Positions 32,407 through 34,214 of a DNA stretch of 34,214 bases are shown here, piece after piece (position 1 is the first letter of the stretch; every line of letters starts with the position of its first letter). Where the stretch lies: positions 1 to 34,214 of the forward strand of contig CALKCC010000180.1 of assembly GCA_938082855.1 (NCBI GenBank), in the 5' to 3' direction. Under the pieces are notes generated by a model, which was not told the origin of the DNA, did not search any database, and worked only from the letters and a program-made list of their open reading frames with translations. Made by a program: the position numbers and the translations under genes. The DNA comes from an uncultured Pirellulaceae bacterium. GTDB taxonomy: Bacteria > Planctomycetota > Planctomycetia > Pirellulales > Pirellulaceae.

Positions 32407-33102
32407 ATGCTGGCTGGATCAGTTCAAGTTGTTCTGTTTGATGCGGTCGGGACAGTCATATACCCTCAGCCATCCATTGCAGATGCCTACGTGAGTATTG
32501 GCAGCAGATTCATTGATGACTTGGAGCCAGATGAAGTCTTAAGACGTTTTAAATCAGTGTTTTCCAAAGTCTTTAGTGCTGAGAATGCACGGTCACCGGT
32601 TACCGAGTCCTCGACGGTCGAGTCCTGGCGGCAGGTGGTGGAAGGAACGTTTCCTGAATTCGATGACGCTGATGGTGCGATGTTTCAGCAGTTGTGGGAT
32701 CATTTCGCAGATAGTCGTTCATGGGGAGTCTATGACGATGTCGCCGAATGTTTTACTCGGCTTCGGTCTCAGGGATTGCAGATAGGAATCGCATCCAATT
32801 TTGACAGTCGATTGGAACGAATCGTGAATCTTGATCCAGTCCTTAGTCAGGCAGAGTATGTTTTTCATTCTGCGCAATTGGGATGGAATAAACCTGCAGC
32901 CGGATTTTGTGATGGAATCACGAAGCGACTAGGGATTCAGCCGAATCAGATTGCACTCGTCGGAGATCGACTCGACAATGATATAGAACCTGCCTTGGCA
33001 GCGGGTTGGCAGGGAATCTGGATTGACCGCGACGAAGTTGGGCCAGCGGCATCGATACCCCAAGAAGTTCAGAGAATCGTAACGCTAAACGAACTTTCCT
33101 GA
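32407..33102 (+). CDS. HAD-superfamily hydrolase
   Basis: The 231-residue protein shows motif I as LFDAVGTVI (nucleophile Asp12), in which the second Asp of DxDx(T/V) is Val, as in REG-2-like and haloacid dehalogenase-like members. Motif II is IASNFDSRLERI, motif III is the Lys of LGWNKPAAGF, and motif IV is VALVGDRLDNDIEPALAAGW. A helical cap is inserted after motif I (about 20-90). The missing acid/base Asp makes ordinary phosphatase chemistry uncertain. It lies 57 nt after rseP and may be cotranscribed. The substrate is unknown. Confidence 0.85.
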   Translation: MLAGSVQVVLFDAVGTVIYPQPSIADAYVSIGSRFIDDLEPDEVLRRFKSVFSKVFSAENARSPVTESSTVESWRQVVEGTFPEFDDADGAMFQQLWDHFADSRSWGVYDDVAECFTRLRSQGLQIGIASNFDSRLERIVNLDPVLSQAEYVFHSAQLGWNKPAAGFCDGITKRLGIQPNQIALVGDRLDNDIEPALAAGWQGIWIDRDEVGPAASIPQEVQRIVTLNELS

Positions 33103-33132
33103 GCTCGTCTTTCATCAGTACTGGGAAGAATC

Positions 33133-34065
33133 TTACGCCGCATCACGGTGGTCTGAGTGTGCCGAAAGCTCGCCACTTTTCAACGCGACGACAGTGATTT
33201 TGTTTTTGCGGGCGTACTCAATCACATCTGCTTCATTGATGATAATGGTGTGACCTGCTTCTACCGCCAGGCAGCTTCCTCCAGCATTTTTAATGGACTC
33301 CAGTGTGCCGACGCCGATGGCAGGTACATCAAACCGACTATCCTGTTGTGGTTTTGCCACTTTGACCACAGTAAACCCGCCCTGTTTACAGAGTTCCCCA
33401 GCGCGTTGGATGCATAGGTCCGTTCCTTCCACAGCCTCGACTGCTAGGACGGCCTGATTTTTTACGACCACCGTTTGGCCGACGTCGAGGCCACCCATCT
33501 GTTTGGCGAGCTCCCAGCCAAATGAAATGTCCAACTGTTGTGATTTTGAGATTTTGGAGCCGGTGAGATTGCCTTCTTGCACGAGTAACTCCGGGGCAAA
33601 GTGGGTGGCGGGTAATACGGAAATTCCATGTCGCTCAAATAGATTAACAAAGGCGAGCAGGAATGTATCGTCTTTGCGGTCCTTTTTCTTGGCGATCATA
33701 AAGTCCCAAAACATTCGTAAGGTTGCGCGGTCTGGAATGTAATCCAGCCAGGCAAATTTTCGAAAGTATTGAACCTTGTGAATCTTTCCGGCAAATGTAA
33801 TGTGCTGCACTTGGTGTTGTTTGAAAAAACGAATGGCCATTCCGACTTTCGCAATGGGCCCCATGGTAAAGGCATCACACTCTTGGGCTAATGCTGGATC
33901 TGCATGTCCTTTGATACCAACGCCAATAACTTTATAGCCTTGACGCTTAAGACTTCTGGCCACGATGACCGGGTATTCTCCCCAGCCTGCCATCAGCCCA
34001 ACCGCTTTGGCGTTCAATCGTGATTCTGAGGTAAGAGCAGGGACTTCACTCACGTTAAGCGGCAT
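33133..34065 (-). CDS. lpxI: UDP-2,3-diacylglucosamine pyrophosphatase LpxI
   Basis: Hydrolyses UDP-2,3-diacylglucosamine to lipid X in lipid A synthesis, the alternative to LpxH. The 310-residue protein has AVGLMAGWGEYPVIVARSLK, KVGMAIRFFKQHQVQHITFAG and a C-terminal domain with VVKNQAVLAVEAVEGTD. VKVAKPQQDSRFDVPAIGVGT contains the conserved Asp/Arg-rich catalytic patch, and GSCLAVEAGHTIIINEADV follows. The ATG at 34063-34065 overlaps the upstream gene's end by 11 nt; ATG at 34090-34092 and GTG at 34051-34053 are alternatives. Its position after an lpxD-like gene supports the function. Confidence 0.93.
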   Translation of the reverse strand: MPLNVSEVPALTSESRLNAKAVGLMAGWGEYPVIVARSLKRQGYKVIGVGIKGHADPALAQECDAFTMGPIAKVGMAIRFFKQHQVQHITFAGKIHKVQYFRKFAWLDYIPDRATLRMFWDFMIAKKKDRKDDTFLLAFVNLFERHGISVLPATHFAPELLVQEGNLTGSKISKSQQLDISFGWELAKQMGGLDVGQTVVVKNQAVLAVEAVEGTDLCIQRAGELCKQGGFTVVKVAKPQQDSRFDVPAIGVGTLESIKNAGGSCLAVEAGHTIIINEADVIEYARKNKITVVALKSGELSAHSDHRDAA

Positions 34066-34214
34066 CCTGTTGGGTTGATTTATCAGCACCATCAGAGGGC
34101 GACTGATCCTCTTGTTGGCTGGCGAGTTGCTTTTCCAGTTTTTTGAGTCGTTTAATCAGGTCAGGGACTTTCGATAGTGCGGCGGCTTCACGCATGGCCT
34201 GTTTGACATCACGA
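34055..34214 (-). CDS. C-terminal fragment, probably LpxD acyltransferase (partial)
   Basis: The window edge cuts this gene; 52 residues and the TAA stop remain. The visible part is a basic helix (RDVKQAMREAAALSKVPDL, then IKRLKKLEKQL) and a disordered Gln/Ser/Asp tail. The helix resembles the C-terminal helix of LpxD, the UDP-3-O-acylglucosamine N-acyltransferase. That assignment also rests on the adjacent lpxI and needs the rest of the gene. The stop overlaps the lpxI start, so the two are coupled. Confidence 0.6.
   Translation of the reverse strand, partial: RDVKQAMREAAALSKVPDLIKRLKKLEKQLASQQEDQSPSDGADKSTQQDAA

Overview
The window looks like chromosomal DNA of a planctomycete (Planctomycetia, probably Pirellulales-like). 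This rests on gene content: long Gly/Met-rich pilus-type membrane proteins, a Tat-exported Gfo/Idh/MocA oxidoreductase, a split GlmU, an orphan GroES and lipid A genes in a cell with an outer membrane. Base composition is close to balanced and genes are mostly preceded by weak or absent Shine-Dalgarno (SD) sites. I see no insertion sequence, phage gene, CRISPR array or replication origin. The gene content is largely housekeeping, with one lineage-specific block.

Layout. Positions 1-6506 (all minus strand, read from high to low) carry glmU-type uridylyltransferase, prs, groES, rplY, pth, rpsF, ssb, rplI and dnaB (cut by the window start). This is the classic prs-ctc-pth-rpsF-ssb-rplI-dnaB neighbourhood, with groES inserted and rpsR (S18) missing from its usual place. 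Positions 6660-9995 (plus) hold the arginine genes argB, argD and argF behind a good sigma70-type promoter. rph (RNase PH) converges on argF at 10022-10738.

Positions 10866-17661 (minus) form the most unusual block. Three consecutive inner-membrane proteins appear: a PilM-PilN fusion, a PilO-like protein and an 850-residue protein with Gly-Gly-Met tandem repeats. I read them as the alignment subcomplex of a type IV pilus or type II secretion-like machine in a heavily modified form. No secretin, ATPase or pilin gene is visible here.

Positions 18342-22616 (plus) encode a large glycoside hydrolase family 38-like protein, cytidylate kinase and a PlsC acyltransferase. Positions 22620-27914 (minus) encode an HTH protein of unknown function, a small hypothetical protein, tRNA-Ser(UGA), a G3E (CobW/COG0523) GTPase, a DJ-1/PfpI protein and a Tat-exported oxidoreductase. 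Positions 28094-33102 (plus) encode ribokinase, dxr, an enlarged RseP-type site-2 protease and a HAD hydrolase. The window closes on the minus strand with lpxI and the 3' end of an lpxD-like gene, consistent with lipid A synthesis.

Three strong intrinsic terminators (after rplI, tRNA-Ser and the oxidoreductase) and two TTG start codons chosen by SD placement (rpsF, rseP) are also annotated.
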